From Lingula anatina (taxonomy: Eukaryota > Brachiopoda > Lingulata > Lingulida > Lingulidae), in contig NW_019776166.1 in NCBI RefSeq assembly GCF_001039355.2, positions 1 through 55,308 on the forward strand: a stretch of 55,308 nt of DNA, read 5' to 3'. Each line of letters opens with the position of its first letter. Positions within the stretch are counted from its first letter, which is position 1. A program made the position numbers and the translations under genes. This document shows positions 37,080 to 47,422 of this stretch, piece after piece. The notes beneath the pieces are model-generated. The model worked only from the letters and a program-made list of their open reading frames with translations. It had not been told where the DNA came from and ran no database searches.

Positions 37080-38981
37080 TGCGTGCGTGTGTGTGTAGAA
37101 AGAGAGAAGAGTTTCAGTTAGAATGTATTTATATTTATATATGGATTCTATGTATCAAAACAAACTGAGGGAAAAAGAAACCCTCCCAACTGATAAAGCC
37201 ACATGCATTATTCACAGTAGAAGATGCTTTTAACTTAAAATCAAAACAGTTTTGGTTTCAATTTACATTCATAAACATAGCAGTCTTATTTTGAATTGTG
37301 CTATATTTCCAGAGCTGGACCTGTCTAGTCACTATGAACTTCCAGAACACATTCAATCATCCATGACAAAAGCAAGCTCTGGAAACACATGTAAGGAACA
37401 GAAAGAAAACAGTGGTGCAAGACCGAAAGCAAATCAGGCAAAGAAAAAGAAGGAAAACAAAAGACCAGGGACTGCCTCAGAGACTGCTGGAGCAAGACCT
37501 CATCTGAGTGAAATCAAACAGTGAGTTTCATTGCTTGTCATACTGTGTTGGACTTGTGGAAGATAATGCCATTAAAAAAGAACAGACAAAATAAATGATA
37601 ATATGTAGGAAATGGGAACAAAAAATGATGTCTTTTTATTTCAGTAAAAATATACTCTTTTAACCTTTACAACTCACTGGATAATTTACTTAATTTTTGA
37701 TAAAACTGGACCTTGCCGATGAAAGACCTAGAAGATTAATAAAAGGGCAAGATTGGATTTGTGCAATACAGTTTAATACAGACCCAAACAAGTAATGGTT
37801 GTGGAGCTGAATTTGCTCTGTAACTGCCTAGCTGTGTTGATTAACTTTAAATGTCACTTGACAAGAGTCTGCATTATTTTACAGACCTACAGATGAAGAC
37901 AAAGAAGAGTTGTTGACTAGCATAGAGACAGAAATCATGGACTTCATGGCTGACCAGAACAGGACAGAGCACAGTTTTCCATCCTCATTGTCTTCAAGGG
38001 GAAGATTTGTTGTGCATGAGGTGTGTACAAACTTTGTACATTTTTGAGTTCCTAGTTTTGCCTTAATTATCTGCTTGAAAAGTAGTAAATTTCTACGTAT
38101 GATTGACAGACATGTAACAGTGAGACTGTAAATGTTTATGTAGACATATTCTAATAGTTTAGTCTCTCATTTGAGTTTAGATAGCAGAGAGATTGGGTAT
38201 CACCCACATCAGTCAGGGAGAAGGTCAGTCAAGGCACATCATGATTAGCAAACAACCACCTGCTGTCTCAACAGAAACACAAAGAAGTGACAGTGCCCCA
38301 AGTAATGTGCAAAGAGAGAAGGACAACAATGGTGTAGGAACCCGTGGTCAAAATAAAAAAGAGAAGAGAAACGAGGAATTCTGTAACAATCATCAAAGTC
38401 TCTCTTTGTGCTCTGGACCAGATGAAGCAATACTACAGCAAGAACAGCTAGCAGTGATAACATGTGAAAGGTGCTTGAAAAAAATACCTAGTCAAAACTA
38501 TGAGCTTCATTCTCTTAGGTGCAGTGGAAGCAACAATGCAACAAAACCAGAACCTCAGAAAGAACAAAGCAAAACTAAAAAGAAAAACAAGAAACCAAAG
38601 AGTGCCAAAAATGAAGCCTCCTCCAAGGAGGCACAGGAGGAGGATTTTGATGCCCTTATTGCAGAAGCCATGACACTGAATGGTGTGTGCAATTTCCATA
38701 GATGTAAAACAAATGTGTTGACTTTGGGTCAGAATTGTGAATTTTGTGCCAAACGCTTTTGCCTTGCCCATCATATCCCAGAGGTACATGGTTGTGGTGA
38801 TGCAGCAAAATCACGAGCAAGGATGTTGATATCGAAGGAAGGTGTTATTTATAGAGGAGGTGGAGTTCCAAACAAAAAACCAGACCCAGCAAAAAGGGCA
38901 CATCTTCAAAGAAAGCTTGATAGCAAACTTCATGAATTTGAAGAAAAGAGACAAACTAAAAAGAAAGATAAAGGAAAGTGA
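31214..38981 (+). CDS. IGHMBP2: IGHMBP2 (SMUBP-2) SF1B helicase with R3H and AN1 domains
   Basis: ATP-dependent 5'-3' RNA/DNA helicase of the Upf1-like SF1 group, associated with ribosomes and tRNA in vertebrates. Exons: 31214-31299, 32110-32273, 32520-32715, 32899-33017, 33188-33348, 33668-33871, 34205-34429, 34739-34836, 35236-35418, 35713-35831, 36048-36142, 36345-36468, 36748-36924, 37313-37520, 37885-38020, 38181-38981. They join in frame to 1031 residues (human about 990). Order: N-terminal VEDFV start, [11 protein letters not shown], Walker [10 protein letters not shown] (219-227), [14 protein letters not shown], Walker B DECSQ (381-385), [38 protein letters not shown], then an R3H domain (about 720-785), a C2HC motif (860-879) and an AN1 finger (about 935-971: [19 protein letters not shown]). 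An in-frame TAG at 31193-31195 fixes the start. The donor after 32715 (GTTATT) is weak. Confidence 0.97.
31425..31460 (+). repeat. tRNA-like box B, possible SINE fragment
   Basis: CCCGGGTTCGATCCCCGG forms a perfect T-arm stem-loop with a polymerase III box B. No matching acceptor stem or box A is seen at tRNA spacing, so it is not an intact tRNA gene. It sits in IGHMBP2 intron 1 and may be a tRNA-derived SINE remnant. Confidence 0.3.
34580..34662. repeat. Compound (GT)n / (GA)n / (GGGA)n microsatellite
   Basis: GT units, then GCGT variants, then GA-rich and GGGA-rich tracts in the IGHMBP2 intron before exon 34739-34836. Confidence 0.95.
35145..35265 (+). repeat. Tandem duplication of an intron-exon junction in IGHMBP2
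   Basis: Two diverged copies (35145-35206 and 35207-35265) share TCACTATACAA, then CCAG, then GGCT..AAGGGAGG.CTAGA.GTCACT. The second copy is the genuine acceptor and start of exon 35236-35418. The first is a decoy acceptor at 35168 followed by a mutated copy of the exon start. The acceptors are 67 nt apart, so using the first would shift the frame. Confidence 0.85.
37045..37096. repeat. (GT)n / (GCGT)n microsatellite
   Basis: GT run with an internal GCGT array in the IGHMBP2 intron before exon 37313-37520. Confidence 0.95.
38463..38522 (+). other. C2HC zinc-finger-like motif inside IGHMBP2
   Basis: Residues 860-879 read [20 protein letters not shown], i.e. C-x2-C-x11-H-x3-C with the I-P and hydrophobic spacing seen in TRAF/UBZ-like C2HC fingers. 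It lies between the R3H and AN1 domains, within a low-complexity Lys/Ser-rich region, and is better ordered than its surroundings. Confidence 0.65.
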
Positions 38982-39514
38982 GGTCTTTGTGGATGATATT
39001 AAATGCATTGTTATTTTGAAGCAAAGTTTCATTTTCGGTTTGCTTCCTTATTTTAAATCATTAAGAAATTTTTGAGTCAAAAATATTTATGTAACGACCA
39101 ATAACATTTAATCCTTGCATAAACTGTCTTTATCCCCAGGTATTAGATTAAGTTATTAAACTTTCTCACTTAATCTATTTTATTTTTTGACAGCTAAAAA
39201 TCGATCAATTTATAACTGATCCCCCTAGTCACACATTACTTCCAATTTTATAAAGCCCTTTGAAATACAAATTTCTGGTCCAATTTACAAGTGCAAACAA
39301 TTTGTTCTCTTTGCAGAATCGGGTTTGCTTAGAGTTGTGAATTTTAACAGGTTTGATTCAATTCTTGGCAGTTATATGCAGTCAGACCTCTAAAATTGGC
39401 TAACATAAAAGTGATAAGATTTTGGTGATGATCCTGGTCACCATCTGGATCTAAGAGTATTTAAGCATTGCTTCACCATTGTAAGAAAGACCCTGTGACC
39501 TAGACTCATTGTGC

Positions 39515-39520
39515 AATAAA
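39515..39520 (+). terminator. Candidate polyadenylation signal of IGHMBP2
   Basis: AATAAA about 535 bp after the stop codon, followed by TG-rich sequence (TTTTGTCTGTGTT). It fits the convergent arrangement with POMP. Confidence 0.55.
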
Positions 39521-39739
39521 TGTCCTCTCAACTACCACAGTTTTGTCTGTGTTAAGTTTTTTGGCAGAAGTCTCTGCTCCCCCACTGCTTTTCTAGTCTA
39601 AAACTAAGTTCTGTGAACGGTGAAAATTTCTGCATTTAATTTTTAAACAAATCTGGAGATGTACATGAAGAGGCAAAAATCTGCCTCCAGTTACCATCAG
39701 CCACAGAATTTGTTATAAATCAAGAGTTCAACATAGAAT

Positions 39740-39745
39740 TTTATT
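39740..39745 (-). terminator. Candidate polyadenylation signal of POMP
   Basis: TTTATT on the plus strand gives AATAAA on the minus strand about 450 bp after the POMP stop. It lies about 220 bp from the IGHMBP2 signal, so the two genes end tail-to-tail without overlap if both signals are used. Confidence 0.45.
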
Positions 39746-40195
39746 GAGAATCACTATATACACTACAGTAATATTCAGTGAATATCACCAATTTGACATT
39801 TTTGGCCTTCTGAGGAAATACCTCTAATACAAAATTCAAAAGACTACATGTGAAATATTCTTAAGAAATGCTTCCTTGGAGCTTCCAGAAATTATCCAAA
39901 ACACACCAGATATTACATGTTTCTGTGCAGCTTGCCACTGTTGTTCAGATGGCCTGCATGTGGGGATGCATGGGGATTCATACAGATTTTTCACATAGAT
40001 TTACAAGTGAATCATATTTTCCTATCCAAGAACAGCATTCCTTGTGTTCACTGCAGACTCCAGTGTACATTTATAAGTTCAACAGTTTTAAACAATGCAG
40101 GTACACAATGTCACAGTTCACCAACGGTCAACGCGCTGCTCCCATTTTACTATTTTGATGAGATAATCATAATAAAAATTTGAGCATCATCATCA

Positions 40196-41779
40196 TCACA
40201 ACAGTCCCATTTGTTTCTCCACCATCATGTGAGGCTGGCCAGAAACTTCAGAGTCAGCTGGAGCTAAAAAGAAATATTTGTGTCCTTTAACAATGGAAAA
40301 ATATTACCATTATCCCCCTTCTCTCTTGAAAAGACGTATATTATGGCAACTTATAATGTTAAATCTTAACCTTCTTGGATCACATAATGCTCAATAATAA
40401 AACCATTAGAAACTGTAATTCTTTATTTAAATTCAAGCACCTATAAATTATTAGTGACTTTAAACACAACTTAAAACTCTATACTACATTTCTTTTCCAA
40501 TTGAAAGTGAAATACTGCACTCACAGTTGAGGATATCTTCATAGTCTATCTCCTCATCCTTTCCTGTTAAAGAGTCTAACATCACATGGGAACTTTGGAG
40601 GCAAGGTAACCTACCAATCTAAAAATAAAAAGGTTTCTCTTGGCTCCATTCTTAGAAATAGACAGCTGTCCATAATAAAGATTAAAATTTAATTCCCCAA
40701 TCTCTTCGCTCTCCCGTTTCTAGCATCAGATATGCATGAATTTCCAAAAAAAAAAAAACTTGTATGAAGGAAATCCCCTAGCCTGCAATTTTGCATTAAC
40801 TCCCATGATTGTTTGGGTGTTAATCACTTAAAATTACAGTAATATACATCAAAAACATTTGGCTTCACATTATAACACTTGTTTTAAAGCAGAAATTAAA
40901 GACAGCACCATGTTTGAAGTAAATGCAATCCATTATTATATTTAAAATCTGAACATAATGGTGAGTAGAATTCCTATAGTCTTAGAGACAAGCTGGTGTA
41001 CCTTATTGGCAAAATTCCTTTCCATCTGTAGCCTAAGAGGTGCATGAATTCCCTGTACTTGTCTTAACATTGCAAAGTCCATCTTCTCTTGGTTGGCTCT
41101 CCACTGAAACAAACAAGCACCATTCAAAGATTTAGTCTCTTATCTATAGAGAAATACTTTTACAGAATCTGCACCAAAAGTCATGTATTGAATACTATTA
41201 TCTTTATTTCATATCTGTGATGTTTTCACTCCCTATTTTCAAATGAGTTCAATACAGGATGCTGTATTAGACATTGCTTTCAGCGGCTGTTGGATTTTCT
41301 CTGATATTTAAATAATGTTAATTAGTGTTAACAGACATTGCTTTCAGCATCTACTTGATTTTCTGTGTTCTCTAAACAATGCTTACTGCTGATGTTTAGA
41401 AAGTAGATTACAACACAACAGATATCTTACCTCCTTTTCTGAATGCTCAAGTGGATGTGATGCTGTGAGATCATTTCTTACATTCTGAAACCTGGAATGA
41501 AAAAAAAAATGTCACTTTTTAGTAACCTTATCACGTGCTCTACATATACAAAAGCCAAGGTGTATAATATATAGACCATGGAACTGGCACTGTAAAAGTC
41601 AATCTCTGAATGTAGACAATGTAAACAGTTACTGTAAGTGTTGTACCTATCCAGTTTGTTGATAATAAATACAATTTTTTAGAATGCTGAACAACTTACC
41701 CCTGATATAGAACATCAGGTACACCATATACACCACCTTTGGCATTGGCAGAGTTAAGACCCTCTGGCCTTGGCCTCAT
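40196..41779 (-). CDS. POMP: Proteasome maturation protein (POMP/UMP1)
   Basis: Chaperone of 20S proteasome assembly that joins half-proteasomes and is then degraded; acts in cytosol, nucleus and at the ER. Minus-strand coding exons: 41779-41700, 41491-41431, 41103-41002, 40618-40525, 40263-40196. They join in frame to 134 residues (human 141). Diagnostic matches to the family in order are SHPLEHSEKE, QEKMDFAMLRQVQGIHAPLRLQ, GRLPCLQSS, DYEDILN and PHMMVEKQMGLL at the C-terminus. Both conserved blocks, the SHPLE region and the QG-APL-LQME region, are intact. The start (MRPRPEGL) is the first in-frame AUG of its exon; the exon appears to begin at an acceptor near 41803, so a 5' UTR exon lies further upstream. 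An 11-codon out-of-frame uORF starting at 41789 overlaps the start codon. Tail-to-tail with IGHMBP2, head-to-head with the receptor gene. Confidence 0.96.
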
Positions 41780-41843
41780 ACTTGGGCATCCTTCACTTGA
41801 GTTCTACAATCAAAGAAAAACACTTGGATGATTGTGCATATTC

Positions 41844-42008
41844 CAGGGGTGGATCCAGAGCTATTTTCTGAGTCTTCCAAATTATCATTCTTGGTCCATC
41901 ATACATTTTGACCGTCTTCCGACAGAAAAAATTAGATGCCCGTCTATGTAAACTTGAAAATCTGACCGTCTTCCGGAAGACACTGAAGACGGTCTCAATC
42001 CGCCCCTG
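41844..42008. mobile_element. hAT-like MITE, copy 2 (inverted)
   Basis: Reverse-complement relative of 20094-20250: ends CAGGGGTGGATCCAGAGCT and (from the right) CAGGGGCGGATTGAG, with matching internal GACCGTCTTCC and AAACTTGAAAAT-type strings. Flanks CATATTCC and GTATTTCC may be a decayed 8-bp target duplication. It lies just upstream of the POMP coding start, in its 5' intron or promoter. Confidence 0.75.
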
Positions 42009-42884
42009 TATTTCCATCAATGACAAAGCAAACAACTGGTGCAAGTTTTACAACATTTATAAAGATGTTTTCAAGATCATACCCAACAAAACTGGGAACT
42101 CATTCTATTTACCCTCTCCGCGTGACTACATTGTCCCTAATGTTTGATATTAATTCACGAATAAAAGATGTATCAGGTAGCTATTGTCACGGTTTACGAG
42201 GTTAACTAATCATACGCACAAAAGTCAAACGCACGCTGTTTGATCACGGTGACAAAGCAAAAATAAACCATGAGTTTTAAGGCACATGCCAAGTAATTTG
42301 TACCATGACACGCGCTATGTGTGCTCTCTGTTATAGCAATTACAGCATTCGATTGTTTTCCAAATGATGCAGTTCCCAAACCTAGATTATTTGGAAAATC
42401 GCTACTACTGAACACCATCCGTAATGTTTTACCCACCATATTGGAATCTGTCAATACGCAAGACCGGAAGTTAGATGGAATTCAAATTGTCAACCCCTCC
42501 ACCAAAAGTAGAAAGTGATTGTCCTACAACAATGAATGCTTTTTATTGATATTTATATCATCCTTTTTCATATATATCTAATTTTCTTTTATCCTACTTT
42601 ATATGCAATCATTTATGTTAATGTTTTTTCTTTCTGTCCATGATATATACCTATACCGCGAAATCTTTAATAGGTGGGGAGAGTCCACAAGGACTAACAG
42701 CCGATAACAGTAATAGCTTAGATGAATCAGTTACAGGAAGTTAACTACAGACCTGAAATCGATCACACATAGTGCATAACATTAGATTAGGGATGCTATG
42801 GGTAGAAGAACATCTAGTTGTATAGAGGGAATCAGTTGATGAGATAATTAAGAAGCTATCACAAGGAATGTGACACTTAATGAA
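42009..42884. promoter_or_regulatory. Head-to-head region between POMP and the receptor gene
   Basis: No coding exon seen. Less than 1.1 kb separates the two divergently oriented start codons, so it probably holds promoter(s) and 5' UTR exons for both. An ETS-type motif is listed separately. No TATA box stands out. Confidence 0.4.
42463..42471. promoter_or_regulatory. ETS/GABP-type motif
   Basis: ACCGGAAGT matches the ETS-family consensus often found in promoters of housekeeping genes such as proteasome factors. Location between two divergent genes is suitable; activity is inferred only. Confidence 0.3.
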
Positions 42885-42993
42885 ATGGAATTTACAACTC
42901 TCAAGGACGTCATGAAATTTGGACCATCACCTCGATTATCAGCTGTTTTACGGCTCAGTTTATCACTGATATTCTTCATACCCGTCAGCTCAG
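42885..42993 (+). CDS. Signal-peptide exon of a secreted/membrane receptor gene
   Basis: Start codon at 42885 is the first in-frame AUG after an in-frame TAA at 42849-42851. The 36 codons have a basic start (LKDVMK, PR, R), a hydrophobic core (LSLSLIFFIPV) and small residues at the end (SS, then G after splicing), as in an N-terminal signal peptide. The exon ends AGCTCAG before GTAGGT in phase 1, which matches the acceptor phase of the Ig-like exon at 52055 (or 54660). It is therefore assigned as exon 1 of the receptor. A short out-of-frame uORF begins at 42880. The distance to exon 2 (9-12 kb) means the link is by phase, orientation and the absence of other candidates. Confidence 0.75.
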
Positions 42994-43955
42994 GTAGGTT
43001 GATGTTCTGGATTTAACTGGCTCATCTCTGAGGACAGTTGAACTCTTTTTGTGTCAAATTAAATTACCAAACGCACATAAATAGTCACATGAATTAAGTT
43101 TTACAAGACCCCAAAACGCAACAAAACTACATGTAAGTTACATGTGCCATGCCCACTTTATAAATTACATTATAAATTGGAAGCAATCCAACTCATAACA
43201 TGGACCTTCTGCAGCTGACAGTTAACAGTCACCGAATACACTTGTCAGCAACCACATTCTGGGTAGCAGCAAGAATGCATTACCAAAAACGTTTATTTTT
43301 ATCCCGGTACAAAGTTATATATATTAATTGTATTGCCTGCAGTGTATGATATCCAAAACCTAGACATTTTTATTGTGTGAAAGTACACCACACATCCCAG
43401 GATTTGACAATTTGATCAGAACTACATATAATCAAATCTCATTTTACAGCTATTTTTTTTATCAGGAAGGTTCACATTTCTATATACTTGATACCACATG
43501 TTGTCTCCCTGTTTTGTCTAGTGTACTCACATCATAGCCTAATCTACACAGAATGTACTGGCTTATTGTATGTGGCATCTAGTATTGTTAAAAGAAATTA
43601 TTGATTTATGATGTTCTCTGGATGCTTGTTGTGAGGAATGTTATCTGTACTGTTGACATAGCCAGGCTCTAGGTTTGACTTTGTAGGCCATGTTGTCAGC
43701 TTCACTATACTCAAACTAGCATAAACAAGCATATAGATCTCAATTTACCAGATACCAAATGCATCTGTTAAGGAATTGCAGATGGTTATTTTTGGTAAAA
43801 CTAGTGATCCTAGATTCATTTTGTATTGGAAAAACTTGATGCCCTGCTGAAATGTGAAGCTACCAGTATCAATAGGCTTGGAAAGTGGCATAGAGTTATA
43901 TTACGAATTGAATATTGACAAATGCATTAACAATTACAAATCAGAGATTTAAAGG

Positions 43956-43994
<39 letters not shown>

Positions 43995-43996
43995 TT
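43956..43996. repeat. (TTTA)n microsatellite
   Basis: About ten tetranucleotide units in the receptor intron. Confidence 0.95.
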
Positions 43997-45979
43997 GAAA
44001 TTCATTATCAGGTTTATTTTAAGCTGATATATATATTTATCTCAGAGGCTGTCAGTGGGTATGGACTAGAGCTCTTGATTGTAAATAGTGTTAATAAATG
44101 TTTTAGTATTTGGTATGGTGTCAGTTTTTGCAGGTCAGGAAAATAGGAATTTTGTTGGATATGTGCTTCCTGATTTCATACTCTGCTAGGCAAGAAGTAG
44201 AGGAAGCTTCTACTTCACAGTTAAAAGATAAGAAACTTTGGGAAGTAGGTATCTATACATGTCAGAGGACATGTTGTCGCAACACATGGACAGATTAGTC
44301 AGATTATTTGGAGGTTTGTCTTGAAAATTTTGTTATGATTGCCAAGGTTGCTATAAAAATGAAATTATCAAGAATCTTGTTAATTGTAAATAAAATATAC
44401 TGGTAAGAAAAAACTAGTCCTTTCTAATCTTTTGAATGCTGCCACTGCAAGTAGATGTTAACTCTGTGTATAAAGCATAATACCATTGATTTACAAGTAC
44501 TTTTTATAAAGGAGCTTGTTGTTGTATATAATCTACTGACGGTTAAAGAGGAAACAGTCTGACAGTTGGGATAAGCTATCTGTAAATCATGATTTGGTGA
44601 CCTATTTTCCATCCCTTCAATCTAGTGGTGAATGAAATGTCTAATACATGTACCAGAACTCCAGTGCAGTGTTGATCAATAGTCTTTATCATATATGTCT
44701 TCTGTATGGTTTTCAACTTGTGATGGTTATTTATTTGCATGTACACATACAGTTAGTATTTCAGGTAGCTTAGACAGCCTATAACACATACAAATAAAAA
44801 CTGAATAAATAATTTAATCCTCCAGTGCAAACCCACAGAGGTTTCTCTTTGATACAGAAGTGTTTTAGAATAGCTATTCTAGCTATTTTGATTAGTGTAA
44901 ATGTGATGGCATGATCCCTTACACATGAGTTTGAATGTTATGATGTGCTCAATCTCCAGAGGGATTTGACTATTACCAGTATTACTGTAAGATGTTTTCT
45001 TGATAAAAAAAAAGATGACCAAAAAAGATAACTTTTACAAACATATCAGGTTTCCCTTCATATTCTTTCAAGTGCAAGCACATATTTTTCTTAGATTTCC
45101 ATATGCCATTAGGCTGTGGTTCATGATTGACATTTAGAACTGACCAGTGATGGCAACTTGAACCTCTGGCTTGTGCCTCAGCAGAGCTAACTTGCTGAGT
45201 TTGACCAATATTCTGTGGTTTATCTTTAACATAGACCTACATTTCTTTGCTGTACTCAGCAAGTGGGGCGAAAACCTATTCTCCACCCTGGTTGTTATAA
45301 ATATAAATCAGGCATGTTAGATTGATAAAAACAGCTTCCTGGTATATTCAAAGAAATAAGTCACCGTCATGGCTACCACCTCCTTTTACTTGTAGTCTCT
45401 GGATCTTTGACTCTTCTGCATACAGAATTTGAAAATAACAGGGTTAATCAATGTCTGTACTCACTAGCTTAATAAATAATTCTAAAGGTAGAACTCGGAA
45501 GGTGAAAAGAGAAGTTTAGGCAAATGAAGATAGAGGCCAAATTATGTGTAGTTAGCAAGAACATATAGATATTGTCATTTGGTATAATTTGGTATTTTAA
45601 CTAATAAGTTTACCTAAAGTTATTCAAACTCACTTTCAAACTTGTTTAAGCAAAAGGCAACCAGGCCTTGCTCAAACTTGACTCTTATTACGACACTGCT
45701 TTATCAGTATCAAGTAGAACAGAAGTGAAATTTATTTCATTAGAACATTTTCAGTTTGGCCCTAAATAGATAGAGTCTAGATGAAGCACCAGAGCTGTCT
45801 AAAATGGCTATTATAGATGAAATATGGTGCTTGTCTGGAAATGACAGGTGCCCTACCACTTTCCAGGCTACCTTGTTCAGTGTAATATCTGTAGTTACCT
45901 GGAGTAGTGTACACAGGTCAACCAATACCTGGGGTGTAAACAACACTTAAGAATAATTAAGTTGCACGGTATTTCTTAG

Positions 45980-46201
45980 AATTTACCTTATGGTTATTTT
46001 GTTATTGAATTTCGTCCGGAATTAAATCCACATCTTTCTTCACGATTACAAGTAATTGGTCCTGATTCCAACAATATTCAAATTGATGAATTATTAAATT
46101 TATATCATACTTTTTTTAGAAATCGCACTTTTCTTATTGATTTAATCTTCCTGTTTTCTAATATGTTCCGAATTTTAAAAGGTGTTTTATGTTATTTATA
46201 A
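45980..46201 (+). other. Unassigned open frame of AT-rich codon usage
   Basis: Open for 73 codons between TAG (45977-45979) and TAA, with no ATG near its start. The conceptual peptide has protein-like composition (VIEFRPELNPHLSSRLQVIG, then QIDELLNLYHTFFRNRTFLI) and strongly prefers TTA, AAT and ATT codons. I do not recognise it. It may be chance, a transposon relic or an inserted organellar or foreign fragment. Confidence 0.25.
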
Positions 46202-47226
46202 GTAGATTGTCTGATACTCATTAAGTTTTCAATTGAACTGTACCAATGAGTAATGATGTTTGTATTGGACTTGGGATGACCTCAATGGCATGCATCCTGG
46301 TTCAATTTTGATTTGAAAAAAGAAAATACTAAACAATGGATTGGACAGGAAGGATGAGTCGACAGGTAATTTGTGTACTTAGTGAACCAAACTAAACATG
46401 CCTGTGAATTAACAGCTATATTTTCACTCACTGTTACTGTAAAGCACATATGTAGGTGGTGAATTAGGGATTGGGTTCAATTCAGTGTAGAGCTTCTTTA
46501 TAACAAAGTAAATTCTAGCCAAATGCTAACATTATTCTGGAAAATCATTAATGTATGATTTTATACTGTTTTACTCACATTCTGCATTTGTAAATATATG
46601 TATAATTTAAAAATTTGATTTGACTGAAGTTTTGCAGCTACTAGTATTTGTGGTACCCCTATTCGCCAGGCATAAAGACATTTATTATAGTGTGTAACAA
46701 ACACTATATGAAGTTGATCTCAGGTTTCTCTAACAGTATGAAGTGTTCTTGAAAACTGATACAACTGCCACCTTCCACAATTCAGTGACCAGCAGTGACC
46801 AGTGATCAGATCATGGGGATAGGATATCAGATGGCTCACACTGAATGAAAATATTCCCTCCTGTCAAGGCTTATCAGACTTGTGGATGTGAAAGGTTGTT
46901 GAATACAGCCATGCATAGTTATATGCAGGAATGCCTTACTGATAGTCCAAAACAAAAAAAAAAAATATGAAGTCTGTTTCAGTGATGGTTTATTTATATA
47001 TATGTAGTCTTTACCTCAAATGATTACAATAAGGAACAATGGTATATCTTGCCAAGGCAGATTAGCACCCCTTCTCAGTGAAATTGATGCATGATGTTTC
47101 AGTATGATGGGGAACAGTGATTCAAAACTGATATATTGTTTCAATATCTGTGAATTAGGCTAATTTTTTCTTCCTTGTGTGCATAGTAGTGTTAATCCTA
47201 CCAATTACTCAGCCGGTTGAGGTGGA

Positions 47227-47422
47227 TTTCTTTGAACAGGTACTTGCACTCTGCATTGCTCAGATTTGTACCTGTGGGTGGCTTTATTTGCTCAGTTCCA
47301 TTGGTTTTTCACTCTAATATGGAATGTAAAGGATGAGAACACATTTCTTTGATCAGGTACTTGCACTCTGCATTTTTGGTGCGAGTATTTGGGTGGCATT
47401 ATTTGTTCATTGGTACTTTCTG
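47227..47422. repeat. Diverged tandem duplication, ~117-bp unit
   Basis: TTTCTTTGAACAGGTACTTG at 47227 recurs as TTTCTTTGATCAGGTACTTG at 47344, each followed by CACTCTGCATT and then looser similarity (GGGTGGC, TTATTTG). The second copy is shorter. Confidence 0.75.

Noticed and set aside
38245-38789. Long minus-strand ORFs antisense to the last IGHMBP2 exon
   Set aside because: Shadows of the real coding frame (Lys-rich exon gives open antisense frames); no splice sites or similarity.
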